NCBI GenBank assembly: GCA_042408665.1
Contig: JBHOQW010000175.1
Location: forward strand, 39,526 to 103,525
Length of the DNA stretch: 64,000 nucleotides
Direction of reading: 5' to 3'
DNA from: CAUJGQ01 sp042408665
GTDB taxonomy: Bacteria; Chloroflexota; Dehalococcoidia; CAUJGQ01
Shown here: one piece after another, positions 1 through 8,085 of the stretch
How the letters are laid out: the number at the start of each line of letters is the position of its first letter
Numbering within the stretch: position 1 is the first letter of the stretch
Program-made: the position numbers and the translations under genes
Notes under the pieces: model-generated
Told to the model about the DNA's origin: nothing
What the model saw: only the letters and a program-made list of their open reading frames with translations
The model's database searches: none

Positions 1-477
1 CTGGTGCGGGACGGCCTCGCCCTTGAGCCAGACGACATCCTGCTCGACGCCTACGCCGGCGTCGGCACCTTCGCCAAAACGCTGGCGCCCCTGGTGCGCA
101 AGGTGATCGCCATCGAGGTTTCGGCTTCATCCGTGGCCGACGGGCAGTACAACACGCGCGACACCTCCAACGTGGAGTGGATCCTGGGCGAGGTGGAGAC
201 GGTGCTGCCCCGCCTGGCCGAGCGCCCCACGGCGGTGGTGCTAGACCCCTCGCGGCAGGGCTGCGGGGCGCCCGCCCTGGAGGCATTGATCGCGGCGCGG
301 GCGCCCCGCGTCGCCTACGTGTCGTGCGAGCCGGCCACGCTGGCGCGGGATCTGCGTATCCTGGTCGACGGCGGCTACCGCGTGCAGTCCCTGCAGCCGG
401 TGGATATGTTCCCGCAGACCTACCACATCGAGTGCGTGGCCATCCTGCGCCACACCACCGCGGAGCCGGCGGCATGA
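1..477 (+). CDS. TrmA/RlmD-family RNA (uracil-5-)-methyltransferase, C-terminal part
   Basis: This is the 3' end of a gene that begins left of the window; frame 1 is open from base 1, so the GTG at base 4 is not the true start. The protein would transfer a methyl group from S-adenosylmethionine to C5 of a uridine in tRNA or 23S rRNA. The visible part holds the SAM-binding DAYAGVGTFA motif, the VLDPSRQGC motif (DPPR-type) and the YVSCEPATLARDL motif with the family's catalytic cysteine. The upstream TRAM domain and Fe-S cysteines, if present, lie outside. Its TGA overlaps the ATG of maf as ATGA, so the two genes are probably translationally coupled. The family call is strong; tRNA versus rRNA target cannot be decided. 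Confidence 0.88.
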   Translation: MVRDGLALEPDDILLDAYAGVGTFAKTLAPLVRKVIAIEVSASSVADGQYNTRDTSNVEWILGEVETVLPRLAERPTAVVLDPSRQGCGAPALEALIAARAPRVAYVSCEPATLARDLRILVDGGYRVQSLQPVDMFPQTYHIECVAILRHTTAEPAA

Positions 478-1148
478 CCCCCGGCTCCTCCCCGCCACCG
501 TCCACCCCGCGCCTGGTGCTCGCGTCCGCCTCGCCGCGGCGGCGTGAGCTGCTCGCGGCGCTCGGTGTGCCGTTCGCGGTTCGCGCCGCCGATGTGCCCG
601 AGGAGTTGTCCTCGCACGTGCCCGCGCCGGTGCTGGCGGAGGAGCTGGCCCTGGCCAAGGCGAGCGCCGTGGCGCGGGAGGAGCCGGATGCCCTCGTGCT
701 GGGGGCCGACACCATCGTCGTGCTGGACGGCCGACCGCTGGGCAAACCGGCCAGCCCTGAGGAGGCCCGCCAGATGCTGCGGGCGCTGCGCGGCCGCGCC
801 CACGAGGTGGTCACGGGGGTGGCGGTGATAGCGCCGAGTGGTGTCGCCCGAACGGCGCACGCGGTCACACGGGTGGTGATGCGCTGCTACAGCGACGCCG
901 AGATGGAGGAGTACATCGCCAGCGGTGACCCGTTCGACAAGGCCGGGGCCTACGCCATCCAGCACCCCGGGTTTCAACCCGTGGCGCGAGTCGAGGGCTG
1001 CTACTGCAACGTGGTCGGCCTGCCGCTGTGGACCGTGCGCTGCCTGTTAGCCGAGGCAGCGCCGGGCCTCTCGGTCCCGCGTCCGGATACGGCGTTTCCG
1101 CGCTGCGCCTGCTGCCCGCTGGCTGCATCCGAAGCGGCGGAACGCTGA
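474..1148 (+). CDS. maf: Maf-like nucleoside triphosphate pyrophosphatase
   Basis: A 224-residue Maf/YhdE-type protein that hydrolyses (often modified) nucleoside triphosphates to monophosphates as house-cleaning. The N-terminal LVLASASPRRRELL motif is the family's phosphate-binding signature; LGADTIVVLDGRPLGKP and the FDKAGAYAIQ segment are also typical. The start was chosen because its ATG overlaps the stop codon of the upstream methyltransferase by four bases. A tail of about 35 residues after the usual Maf end is cysteine-containing and proline-rich and looks unconserved. The gene converges on a minus-strand CAP-domain gene 24 bases away. Confidence 0.9.
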   Translation: MTPGSSPPPSTPRLVLASASPRRRELLAALGVPFAVRAADVPEELSSHVPAPVLAEELALAKASAVAREEPDALVLGADTIVVLDGRPLGKPASPEEARQMLRALRGRAHEVVTGVAVIAPSGVARTAHAVTRVVMRCYSDAEMEEYIASGDPFDKAGAYAIQHPGFQPVARVEGCYCNVVGLPLWTVRCLLAEAAPGLSVPRPDTAFPRCACCPLAASEAAER

Positions 1149-1172
1149 TCGCGGGGCCGGTAGCGCTCACCG

Positions 1173-1724
1173 CTACTGAGCGCCGTCGTCCTCGCCACGC
1201 GCCGAATCGCCGGCAACGGCGCCGAAATTGGCGGTCCAGTACCAGCCATAGGGGGCGACGCCCTGCGCCCGGGCGATGCCGAGAAAGCGCGCGGTGGAGC
1301 TGAGCAGGTTAGCGCGATGCGGCGGCGACTCCCACCACATCTGCACCGCCGCTTGCCCTGAGGCCGCCCCCGCGGCCAGGTTCTCCGCCGCCATCGCGGA
1401 GGCGGGGTACCCACAATCGGCCAGACGCTGCAGCCAGGAGCGGAACGGGTCGTCGTGGGCAAACGTGCCGGTGGCCGACATATACTGCGACTTCCACCGG
1501 GCAGGACGCATCAGCGCGGCGGAGATGACCAGCGGGGCCAGGCCCGCCTGCGCGCGCAAATCGTTGATGGCGCGCACCGCCGCCTGTTCCTCACCATCCA
1601 GCAGGGCATAGCCGTCGGGCACCGCGCAGGTGCCCTCGGCACGCGCCGCACGATCGGCCCGGCCGCCGGCGAGCACGGCGCAGCCGAGCGCCAGAGCGAG
1701 GACCATGGCTGGGGCCGTGCGCAT
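1173..1724 (-). CDS. CAP/SCP-domain secreted protein
   Basis: A 183-residue exported protein with one CAP (SCP/PR-1/Tpx-1) domain. Residues 1-30 form a signal peptide with a hydrophobic core (MVLALALGCAVLAGG). The CAP domain follows, with AINDLRAQAGLAPL, AENLAAG and WWESPPHRANLL; the histidine and glutamate positions that form the CAP cavity can be picked out. Function in bacteria is generally unknown; lipid, sterol or protein binding has been proposed. The inner ATG was preferred to an in-frame start 33 codons upstream because it begins the signal peptide. It lies 226 bases downstream of the HAMP receptor gene, separated by a hairpin. Confidence 0.8.
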   Translation of the reverse strand: MRTAPAMVLALALGCAVLAGGRADRAARAEGTCAVPDGYALLDGEEQAAVRAINDLRAQAGLAPLVISAALMRPARWKSQYMSATGTFAHDDPFRSWLQRLADCGYPASAMAAENLAAGAASGQAAVQMWWESPPHRANLLSSTARFLGIARAQGVAPYGWYWTANFGAVAGDSARGEDDGAQ

Positions 1725-1858
1725 GGTCTCGTGCGATCCTCGTGTGCAATGTGCTGGGGGCGCCGTAAACAGGCCCCTTAGGAATATCGGTACGAGCCCA
1801 TCCAACCTGAGCCGCGTGCTCACGCTCCTGGTCGCTCAAGATATCGGCAACATACCAA

Positions 1859-1891
1859 CCGGCCGTCCTGGAGCAGTCGTAGGACGGCCGG
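1859..1891. terminator. 11-bp stem hairpin
   Basis: A perfect inverted repeat (CCGGCCGTCCT / AGGACGGCCGG) with an 11-base loop lies about 60 bases beyond the stop of the HAMP receptor gene. There is no T-run on either side. It could end the receptor transcript or act on the leader of the CAP-domain gene. Confidence 0.5.
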
Positions 1892-1950
1892 CTCAACACG
1901 TCGCGCAAACCCTAAAGAATCAAGCGGGCCCTTGTCAAGGATGAGCGACC

Positions 1951-3156
1951 TTACGAGGCAGCGCGCACATCAAGCCCGCCCTGCTCATCTCCATCCTCCT
2001 CATCTGCGCCGCGCATCATCAAGAATTTAATGCTTGCCACCATCCGTCGGAATGAGGCGGCGAGATCGCCGATCTCGTCCTTGCTCTCCACGGTGATGTC
2101 AACATTCTCCAGGTCGCCCGTCGAGACGCGGTCCGCGATATCGCGTAGATGAGCAATCGGGCGGGTGATCGCGCGGGCAAACACGAGACCCAGGCCGGCG
2201 GCCATCGCAAAGGCCAACACCGTCATGGCGATGAGCAACTGATTGGCGCTGCTTAGGGTGCTCGCCGAAGCGTCACGCGCCCTGGTCACCTGCTGCGACT
2301 GCCAATCGATGTAACTGGTGAGTAGGTCACCGATCCTGGCACTGGCCTCGGGAAACACCTCTCGCGCCCGCTTGGTGATGTCCGCGGCGCTCATCATAGC
2401 CCGCGCGCTGGTCTCGAACTGTCGGAAGCTGGACTGCACGCTCACGAGGATAGCGCGATCCTCCGGTCCACCGGCCGTGTTCGCGATGTTCAGCGAGCTG
2501 GCGAAGAGGGAACTGGCGGTATCGAACTGCTGCTTGAGGTCATCGTTGGGCGAGAGCACGTAGCTGCTCGCGATCTGAAACTGCACGGCGACCTGATGCA
2601 GCATGCCTTCGGTGCCTAGAAGCAAATCGTTCACCTGATTGCGCAGGCTGACCGGGATGGTGCCGATGTCCGCGCCGGAGCCGCTGGAGGCGAAGCGGGC
2701 GCGGATCTTGTTGAGCTGCTGCACCATCTCGTCATCTTTGGCGCGCAGGTTGGCGATGTTGCGGTCCACGGTCTGACGGGCGGTGATGAGCTGCGTGCCG
2801 GCGTTGGTAAAGCGTGCCCGCTCGGCGGCGATGTTCTGCAGCAGCTCCTTGCCGCGGTCCGTCTGGTCCAGCTCCTTGAGCCGCGCCAGCTCCGCGTCGA
2901 ACTGTTCGGACAGGTCCAGGTACCGCTGCCGGTCCTCATCCCGGCCGGTGGCCTGGAAGCTCAGAGCCGCCACCTCCTGCGCGCGCTGGAGCTCACCCAG
3001 CCGCTCAGCCGCGCGCAGACGGGGCACCGCTTTGTCGCTTAGCTCCTGCACGCCGCCGTTGATGGTGCGAATGCGGTTTACGGCCGCCGTACCGACAATG
3101 GGCACCAGCAGGGCGATGACCACAAAGTAGGCGATGAGCTTGGTCCGCAGGCGCAT
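1951..3156 (-). CDS. HAMP-domain transmembrane receptor lacking an output domain
   Basis: A 401-residue membrane protein laid out like the front half of a chemoreceptor or histidine kinase. TM1 is at about residues 7-26, followed by a long extracytoplasmic, mostly helical region to about residue 305, TM2 at about 307-327, and a HAMP linker at about 328-380 containing ITRPIAHLRDIADRVSTGDL and the DEIGDL motif. The protein then stops after an acidic tail, with no methyl-accepting, kinase, cyclase or GGDEF domain. The start was placed at the ATG preceded by GGGAGGGGAAGCGC. No frameshifted output domain is visible downstream, so this looks like a complete HAMP-only protein. Confidence 0.82.
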   Translation of the reverse strand: MRLRTKLIAYFVVIALLVPIVGTAAVNRIRTINGGVQELSDKAVPRLRAAERLGELQRAQEVAALSFQATGRDEDRQRYLDLSEQFDAELARLKELDQTDRGKELLQNIAAERARFTNAGTQLITARQTVDRNIANLRAKDDEMVQQLNKIRARFASSGSGADIGTIPVSLRNQVNDLLLGTEGMLHQVAVQFQIASSYVLSPNDDLKQQFDTASSLFASSLNIANTAGGPEDRAILVSVQSSFRQFETSARAMMSAADITKRAREVFPEASARIGDLLTSYIDWQSQQVTRARDASASTLSSANQLLIAMTVLAFAMAAGLGLVFARAITRPIAHLRDIADRVSTGDLENVDITVESKDEIGDLAASFRRMVASIKFLMMRGADEEDGDEQGGLDVRAAS

Positions 3157-3299
3157 GCGCTTCCCCTCCCGGTGTGGGGGCCATACCGCCGCCGTAGGGC
3201 GGCGCCCTCTATCGAGACTTATCGGCCCCGCGGTCGGAAGACTGAACGGTCTGCGCCGCTTTTTCGGGGGAGAGGGCGTCCCGGCGTCCCCCGGCCGGA

Positions 3300-3449
3300 T
3301 CACCCGTCTCGCCGGTGGTCCTGCATGTGCGCCTGGCGGTCGGCGGCCCGCTCGGCGGCGTGCTGCGCCAGCGCGATACGGTAGGCGGCGTACAGCGCGG
3401 CCGCCGCCAGCGGCAGCACGATCAGGCGACGAAGAAGGCGTCGACGCAT
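3300..3449 (-). CDS. Small basic single-span membrane protein (49 aa)
   Basis: A short open frame begins 16 bases after the stop of the uracil-DNA glycosylase gene. The product has an arginine-rich start (MRRRLLRRL), one hydrophobic segment (about residues 9-28) and a charged, histidine-containing tail. No family is recognised and the ribosome binding site is weak. The positive-inside pattern and close spacing argue for a real gene, but at this GC content chance cannot be excluded. Confidence 0.4.
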   Translation of the reverse strand: MRRRLLRRLIVLPLAAAALYAAYRIALAQHAAERAADRQAHMQDHRRDG

Positions 3450-3465
3450 GGCATCGGTCCGCGGA

Positions 3466-4119
3466 TCACGTCCGGCCGGTCTCCGACAGGCAGGTCAGCG
3501 CCGCGGCGAGATCGGACTTCACCGTTTCCCGCGCTACGCGGCTGGCGGCGGGGTCGTGCGGCTCCAGGTGCAGCACATACGCCGGGTGAAAGGTGGCCAT
3601 GGCGCGGGTGCCTAGCGGTCCCGGCCGCCACTGCCCGCGCTGTTCGGTGAGGCGAACATCACGGCCGAGCAGCGCGCGGGCGCTGGTAGCGCCCAGGCAC
3701 ACGAGGCAGCGGGGGTGAATCGCCTCCAGCTCCGCCATGAGCAGGGGCAACCAGGCCTTGATCTCGGCGGCAGACGGGGGCCGGTTTGTCACCCGCTCGC
3801 CATTCCGCCGGATCGGCCGGCATTTGACCACGTTCGTGAGCCACATCTGCATGCGATGGGCGCCCAGCTCGGCCAGGATCGCATCCAGCAGGCGGCCGGC
3901 TGGACCGGCGAAGGGATACCCCTCCGCCACCTCCCGTTCGCCCGGCGCCTCGCCTACCAGCACCAGCGGTGAGGTGGGGTCGCCCTCACCCAGCACCGGG
4001 CCGAGACCCGGCGGGCACGTCATCGCGGCCAGCTCTACCATACGTTGCTCAACCTGCGCCAGCGCCGGTGGGATGGTGGTGACGCGCCGCCCGAACCGTC
4101 CTGTGTCGCGTTCGGCCAT
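3466..4119 (-). CDS. Family 4/5-like uracil-DNA glycosylase
   Basis: A 217-residue glycosylase that would remove uracil from DNA in base-excision repair. The GEAPGEREVAEGYPFAGPAG motif (residues 57-75), the LTNVVKCRP motif (95-102) and the terminal ATFHPAYVL motif (176-183) are family 4 signatures. The family's [4Fe-4S] cluster normally uses four cysteines; here C35 and C100 fit, but the usual partners at about residues 38 and 122 appear missing (the other cysteines are 138, 141 and 210). The cluster may be lost or rearranged. The start was chosen because GGAGGTGGTG precedes this ATG. It is divergent from rsfS. Confidence 0.87.
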   Translation of the reverse strand: MAERDTGRFGRRVTTIPPALAQVEQRMVELAAMTCPPGLGPVLGEGDPTSPLVLVGEAPGEREVAEGYPFAGPAGRLLDAILAELGAHRMQMWLTNVVKCRPIRRNGERVTNRPPSAAEIKAWLPLLMAELEAIHPRCLVCLGATSARALLGRDVRLTEQRGQWRPGPLGTRAMATFHPAYVLHLEPHDPAASRVARETVKSDLAAALTCLSETGRT

Positions 4120-4207
4120 CACCACCTCCGCCGAGATGGACATCCGCCAGCGTATCGACGGAAACGCTCGGGCGGGGATCCCTGCAGGCGCTGCCACGGC
4201 GAGCTGG

Positions 4208-4213
4208 TACAAT
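4208..4213 (+). promoter_or_regulatory. -10 box for rsfS, likely leaderless
   Basis: TACAAT ends exactly 6 bases before the rsfS ATG, so transcription should start at or within a base of the start codon. No Shine-Dalgarno sequence and no good -35 box are visible. Confidence 0.5.
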
Positions 4214-4219
4214 GGGCGC

Positions 4220-4582
4220 ATGACACCGCAGACGGCTCTCGACGCGGCGGAGATCGCGCAGCGCATCGTGGACGAGCTGAGCGACAAGCAGATCGAGCAC
4301 ATTGTACTGCTCGATGTAAGCAAGGTTTCTGGCTTTACTGATTATTTCGTGATCGGCACGGCCACGAACGAACGGCAGATGAAGGCGGTGATGGAGTCTC
4401 TGGAGCGCACCCTGGCCGAGCACGGGGTGCGCCTGCGCGCCCGTGAAGGCCGTCCGGAGTCCGGCTGGGTACTGCTGGACTTTGGTGACGTGATCGTGCA
4501 CCTGTTCAGCCCGGACGCCCGCGCCTTCTACCGCCTGGACGACCTGTGGAGCCGCCTGGTGCCCGTGGTGCGCTTCACGTAG
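4220..4582 (+). CDS. rsfS: Ribosomal silencing factor RsfS
   Basis: A 120-residue RsfS/Iojap protein, the usual length. The family binds ribosomal protein L14 and blocks joining of the subunits when nutrients are low. The motifs VLLDVSKVSGFTDYFVIGTA (residues 30-49), ESGWVLLDFGDVIVHLF (80-96) and the YRLDDLW end are diagnostic. The ATG is preceded by TACAAT plus 6 bases and no ribosome binding site, so the mRNA is probably leaderless. It converges on ndk 17 bases further on. Confidence 0.95.
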   Translation: MTPQTALDAAEIAQRIVDELSDKQIEHIVLLDVSKVSGFTDYFVIGTATNERQMKAVMESLERTLAEHGVRLRAREGRPESGWVLLDFGDVIVHLFSPDARAFYRLDDLWSRLVPVVRFT

Positions 4583-4599
4583 GGCGGTGGCCGGCGCCG

Positions 4600-5049
4600 T
4601 CATTCAAACACCCAACGGTCCACGTCGCGCGGGTAGCTCACGATCTCCCCTTCGGAGAAGAACAGGCCGATCTCGCGGGCGGCGGACTCCGGCGAGTCGG
4701 AGCCGTGCACCAGGTTACGGCCCGTCTCCAGACCGAAATCGCCGCGAATGGTGCCCGGCGCCGCCTGCAACGGGTTCGTTTTGCCCATCGTCTGGCGCGC
4801 CGCCTCGACGGCGTTCTTCCCTTCAAACACGGCGGCGATGATCGGGCTGGAGGTGATGTACTGGATCAGCCCCTCGAAGAACGGTTTGCCCTCGTGCTCG
4901 GCGTAATGCCGGCGGGCCAGCGCCTCTGAGACCTGCATCAGCTTCATGGCTACGATGCGCAGCCCGCGCCGCTCCAGACGATGAATAATCTCACCGGCCA
5001 GGCCGCGCTGCATGGCATCGGGTTTGATCAAAATCAGCGTGCGTTCCAT
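4600..5049 (-). CDS. ndk: Nucleoside diphosphate kinase
   Basis: A 149-residue enzyme that moves the gamma-phosphate of ATP onto other nucleoside diphosphates through a phosphohistidine. The NLVHGSDSPESAAREIGLFF segment carries the active-site histidine (about residue 115), and the start ERTLILIKPDA is classical. The length is typical. AAGGAGGGTGC lies just before the ATG. It follows tsaB on the same strand by 35 bases and may share its transcript. Confidence 0.97.
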   Translation of the reverse strand: MERTLILIKPDAMQRGLAGEIIHRLERRGLRIVAMKLMQVSEALARRHYAEHEGKPFFEGLIQYITSSPIIAAVFEGKNAVEAARQTMGKTNPLQAAPGTIRGDFGLETGRNLVHGSDSPESAAREIGLFFSEGEIVSYPRDVDRWVFE

Positions 5050-5084
5050 GCACCCTCCTTATGACGAGCCGCCGGCCGGCGCCC

Positions 5085-5771
5085 TCATGACACGCCGCGT
5101 TGCGTCCGGCTCGCGGTGATGTTCGGCTCACGCAGGTAAATGGGCTCAAGGGCGTAGCGGTTGTCGCGCGCGCCGGCGGCAAACCGTGGCCAGGCCAGGG
5201 CAGCGATCAGCGCCGCCCGCCGCTGGTGCGCCACTCCCACGAGCACCCGCACGTCCGGGCGGTTCCGGGCCAGCAGGGCGGCCAGTTCGGCGTCGATCTC
5301 GCCGCAGATGAGGGCACCGTGTGGCGCCGCGGTCGCTAGCGCCTCCGCTCGGCCCAGGCGGGGCGGAATCAACTCCCGCCAGTCACCGTCTCCCTCGTAG
5401 GCGGCCCAGGCCAGGTCACCCCGACCGGCGGCGTGCACGGCCACAACCGGACCGGGATAGGCCGCGTGCACATAGGCGTCGGCCTCCAGACGGCCGACGC
5501 CGAGCACGTCCACATCCAGGGCGAAGGCCAACCCCATGGCGGTGCTGATACCCACCCGCAGGCCGGCATAGCTGCCCGGCCCTCGGCACACGAACACCGC
5601 ACGCAGGTCGTGCCGCGAGGCCCCCGCCCGTTCCAGAAGCTGGCTCAGGGCGGGGAGCAACTCGGCCGCGTGGCTGCCGCGCACGCGCCAGGCGAGGTCG
5701 GCGAGGAGCGTGCCCTCTTGGGAGAGGGCCACCCCCGCCACCGGCCCGGCCGTATCGATCGTCAGTTCCAT
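5085..5771 (-). CDS. tsaB: tRNA threonylcarbamoyladenosine biosynthesis protein TsaB
   Basis: A 228-residue ASKHA-fold protein. TsaB is the non-catalytic partner that dimerises with TsaD in the complex that adds threonylcarbamoyl to A37 of ANN-decoding tRNAs. The N-terminal ELTIDTAGPVAGVAL and the VFVCRGPGSYAGLRVGISTA segment (usually GPGSFTGLRIG) identify it. The internal ATG was chosen because it begins the conserved beta strand; the in-frame extension lies within tsaE. It starts 16 bases after tsaE ends, so the pair is an operon. tsaD and tsaC are not in the window. Confidence 0.92.
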   Translation of the reverse strand: MELTIDTAGPVAGVALSQEGTLLADLAWRVRGSHAAELLPALSQLLERAGASRHDLRAVFVCRGPGSYAGLRVGISTAMGLAFALDVDVLGVGRLEADAYVHAAYPGPVVAVHAAGRGDLAWAAYEGDGDWRELIPPRLGRAEALATAAPHGALICGEIDAELAALLARNRPDVRVLVGVAHQRRAALIAALAWPRFAAGARDNRYALEPIYLREPNITASRTQRGVS

Positions 5772-5787
5772 GCGCGTGGGGCTCCTG

Positions 5788-6285
5788 TTAGCCGGTGCCC
5801 TCGTCGAGGCTGCGCCGCTCACCCGCCGTCTGGGCCAACGCGGCTGCCAGAGCGCGCACCACGGCGGCGGGACGCTCGCCGTGCGGCTCAATCCGCAGCT
5901 CGCGCGCTTCCGGCCCGGTCACCGTGATGCGCACGAGCACGTGTTCCGGCGGCAGCGCGCCGTCGCCACGCTCCGGCCACTCCACCACCAGCACACCGTC
6001 CACGGTGGAACCTAACAGGTCCAGGGCCAACGCCTCATCGGGATGGGTGATACGGTACAGGTCGGCGTGATAGAGCTTCACCCGCCCGCGGTACTCGTTG
6101 ACGAGGATGAACGAGGGGCTGTGCACCAGCTCCTCGCTGCCGGTACCACGCGCCAACCCCTGCACAAAGGTGGTCTTGCCGGCGCCGAGCTCACCCTGGA
6201 GCAGCACCACGTCGCCGGCAACCAGGAGCCGACCGAGCGCTTCGCCTACGGCCCGTGTTTCATCGGCGCTGGTGGTACGCACCAT
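5788..6285 (-). CDS. tsaE: tRNA threonylcarbamoyladenosine biosynthesis ATPase TsaE
   Basis: A 165-residue P-loop ATPase that resets the TsaBDE complex during t6A synthesis. The Walker A GELGAGKTTFVQGLARG, the HSPSFILVNEY segment, YHADLYRI and the VEWPERG motif are all family hallmarks. An ATG start is assumed; a GTG ten codons upstream is possible, and no strong ribosome binding site decides between them. TATACT at 6339-6344 on the minus strand lies about 55 bases upstream and is a plausible -10 box, facing the promoter of the metallophosphatase gene. Confidence 0.93.
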   Translation of the reverse strand: MVRTTSADETRAVGEALGRLLVAGDVVLLQGELGAGKTTFVQGLARGTGSEELVHSPSFILVNEYRGRVKLYHADLYRITHPDEALALDLLGSTVDGVLVVEWPERGDGALPPEHVLVRITVTGPEARELRIEPHGERPAAVVRALAAALAQTAGERRSLDEGTG

Positions 6286-6395
6286 CAGGCCGTCATCGCC
6301 ACCGTGCACCCGCACCGCTCGCTCCCTGGGCCGGTTCGAGTATACCGGCCCCGTTTTCCGTGCCTCAAACCGGAAGAACCCGTCGGCGGCGCCCC

Positions 6396-6401
6396 TATAC
6401 T
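6396..6401 (+). promoter_or_regulatory. -10 box for metallophosphatase gene
   Basis: TATACT lies 29 bases upstream of the ATG at 6431. No clear -35 box is seen at 17 bases. A matching TATACT for tsaE lies on the other strand at 6339-6344, so the region is a divergent promoter. Confidence 0.45.
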
Positions 6402-6430
6402 CGATCAGAGCCCGCCTGGAAGGTTGCACA

Positions 6431-7168
6431 ATGCGCGTCGCCCTGCTGTCGGACGTGCACGCCAATCTCCCCGCCCTGGAGGCGGTACTGCGCCACGCGG
6501 AGGCCCACCACGCGCTGGACCAAGTCTGGAGCCTGGGCGACCTCGTGGGCTACGGCCCCCATCCGGGCGAATGCCTGGCCCTCCTGCGCCGCTATCCCTT
6601 CCTCTCCGTGGCCGGCAACCACGACCTGGCGGCCACCGGCGAGTTGGACACCGGCGAGTTCAATCCCGACGCGGCGGCCGCCGCCGCCTGGACCGCGCGC
6701 CGTCTCACCGAAGGCGAGCGCGCCTTCCTGCGCGCCCTACCGCTGGTACGGATCGAGGGCGAGTTTACCCTCGTGCACGGCAGCCTGCGCCACCCCGTCT
6801 GGGAATACATCCTGGGGCCAGAAGCGGCGCGGGCGCACCTGGCGCGGCAGCAGACGCCTTACGGCCTGGTCGGCCACACCCACGTGCCGATGCTGTGCGT
6901 GGAGCCCGCTCCTCAGCACACGCCGGTGCTGCGGTGGCTAGAGGACGGGGAGGTCGTCACGCTGACCGAGCAGCGCCTAATCATCAACCCCGGTGGCGTG
7001 GGCCAGCCGCGCGACGGCGACCCACGCGCCGCCTACGCCATCCTAGACCTGGCGGCGCGTACCGTCACCTTTCACCGGGTGGACTACGACATCGCCCGCA
7101 CGCAGCAGGCCATGCGCGAGGCCGGTCTGCCGTCGTGGCTCATCCTGCGTCTCAGCTACGGCCGCTAG
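6431..7168 (+). CDS. YfcE/calcineurin-type metallophosphoesterase
   Basis: A 245-residue protein with the five metallophosphatase motifs: ALLSDVHANLPAL (motif I), WSLGDLVGYGP (II), VAGNHDL (III), LVHGS (IV) and GHTHVP (V). These residues bind two metal ions and hydrolyse phosphate esters. This subfamily, with the DVHANLPALEAVL start, is widespread and usually annotated as a diadenosine-tetraphosphatase-like or phosphodiesterase protein; the substrate cannot be told from sequence. It is monocistronic, between tsaE and a convergent membrane protein gene. Confidence 0.88.
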   Translation: MRVALLSDVHANLPALEAVLRHAEAHHALDQVWSLGDLVGYGPHPGECLALLRRYPFLSVAGNHDLAATGELDTGEFNPDAAAAAAWTARRLTEGERAFLRALPLVRIEGEFTLVHGSLRHPVWEYILGPEAARAHLARQQTPYGLVGHTHVPMLCVEPAPQHTPVLRWLEDGEVVTLTEQRLIINPGGVGQPRDGDPRAAYAILDLAARTVTFHRVDYDIARTQQAMREAGLPSWLILRLSYGR

Positions 7169-7179
7169 GGGCGCCGGCA

Positions 7180-7941
7180 TCAGCGCCGCGTGCCCACCGC
7201 CGGCCCCTGCCGGCTGGGAGTCGGGCGGCGATGGCGCAGCAGATGCCGGAGCACGGGCAGGTGGGCGGGGTCCATGCGATCGCTGCTGCGCAGGAAACCC
7301 AGGAAGATGACCGTCATGCCGAGCAGGTTGCCGAGGTAGAGGAGGCTGGGTTGGCCGAACTTCTCCAGCGTCCCGGCACCGCCGGCGATCAGCGCGCCGG
7401 CGGCGATCAGCGCGTTTGAGACTACCCGGTGCAATGCCGTGCGGCGACGCCAGAAGGCGACGGCGCTCCAGACGGCACCGACGATCAGCACCAGGGTGCC
7501 CAGCGAGTTGAGCAGCACCGCGGTGGCGCGGATGTCCGGCGGCAGTAGCTGGGTATCCGGGTGCGTGGCACCGGGTTTCGGCACCAGCATCGCCGCCGAC
7601 AGCGGCTGGCCATAGATGCGCAGAAAGCCCCACACCATCAGCTCGGCCACGATCACCGTGGCCGCGATCTTGGCCCACCGCGGGCAGAGCAGATACACCG
7701 TGCCCAGACCCAGCAGCGGCACGGCGTACAGCGCCCCAAAGCCGTACCACACGCGGTAGAGCAGCGGCGTCCAGCCGCCCAGCGCGGCCAGCAATTGGAC
7801 GGTAAAGGCGATCGCGAACGCAACCAGCGCCACCGACCAGACGAGCTGATAGGCCCTCCGGCGCTGCAGGTACTGGTCCAGCACGGCGGCGGCGAAACAG
7901 AAGGTCAGCACGGTCGCCAGCAGTGAGGCGAGATGGTTCAT
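7180..7941 (-). CDS. Polytopic membrane protein of unknown function
   Basis: A 253-residue protein with about seven hydrophobic segments and a basic, proline-rich cytoplasmic tail (from about residue 225). No catalytic motif or named family is recognised. Charged and polar residues are sparse inside the segments, and the arrangement resembles small seven-helix membrane proteins. TACAAT on the minus strand lies about 30 bases upstream of the ATG and could be its -10 box. It converges on the metallophosphatase gene and diverges from an SDR gene. Confidence 0.7.
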   Translation of the reverse strand: MNHLASLLATVLTFCFAAAVLDQYLQRRRAYQLVWSVALVAFAIAFTVQLLAALGGWTPLLYRVWYGFGALYAVPLLGLGTVYLLCPRWAKIAATVIVAELMVWGFLRIYGQPLSAAMLVPKPGATHPDTQLLPPDIRATAVLLNSLGTLVLIVGAVWSAVAFWRRRTALHRVVSNALIAAGALIAGGAGTLEKFGQPSLLYLGNLLGMTVIFLGFLRSSDRMDPAHLPVLRHLLRHRRPTPSRQGPAVGTRR

Positions 7942-8085
7942 CGGTGCCGTTCCGCGCCCCTGGCGGTCGGATCCATTGTAGAGGGCCGCGGGCGTTCACT
8001 TGAACGACGGCGCCCGCACGGCACTTCTGCTTCGAATGGCGGATGGCTATGCTGACGCGGAGGTGTGTTCGGGAGGTGCTGGACG

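Noticed and set aside
1859..1891. Insertion-sequence terminal repeat
   Set aside because: The inverted repeat is a short hairpin with no transposase, target duplication or second copy.
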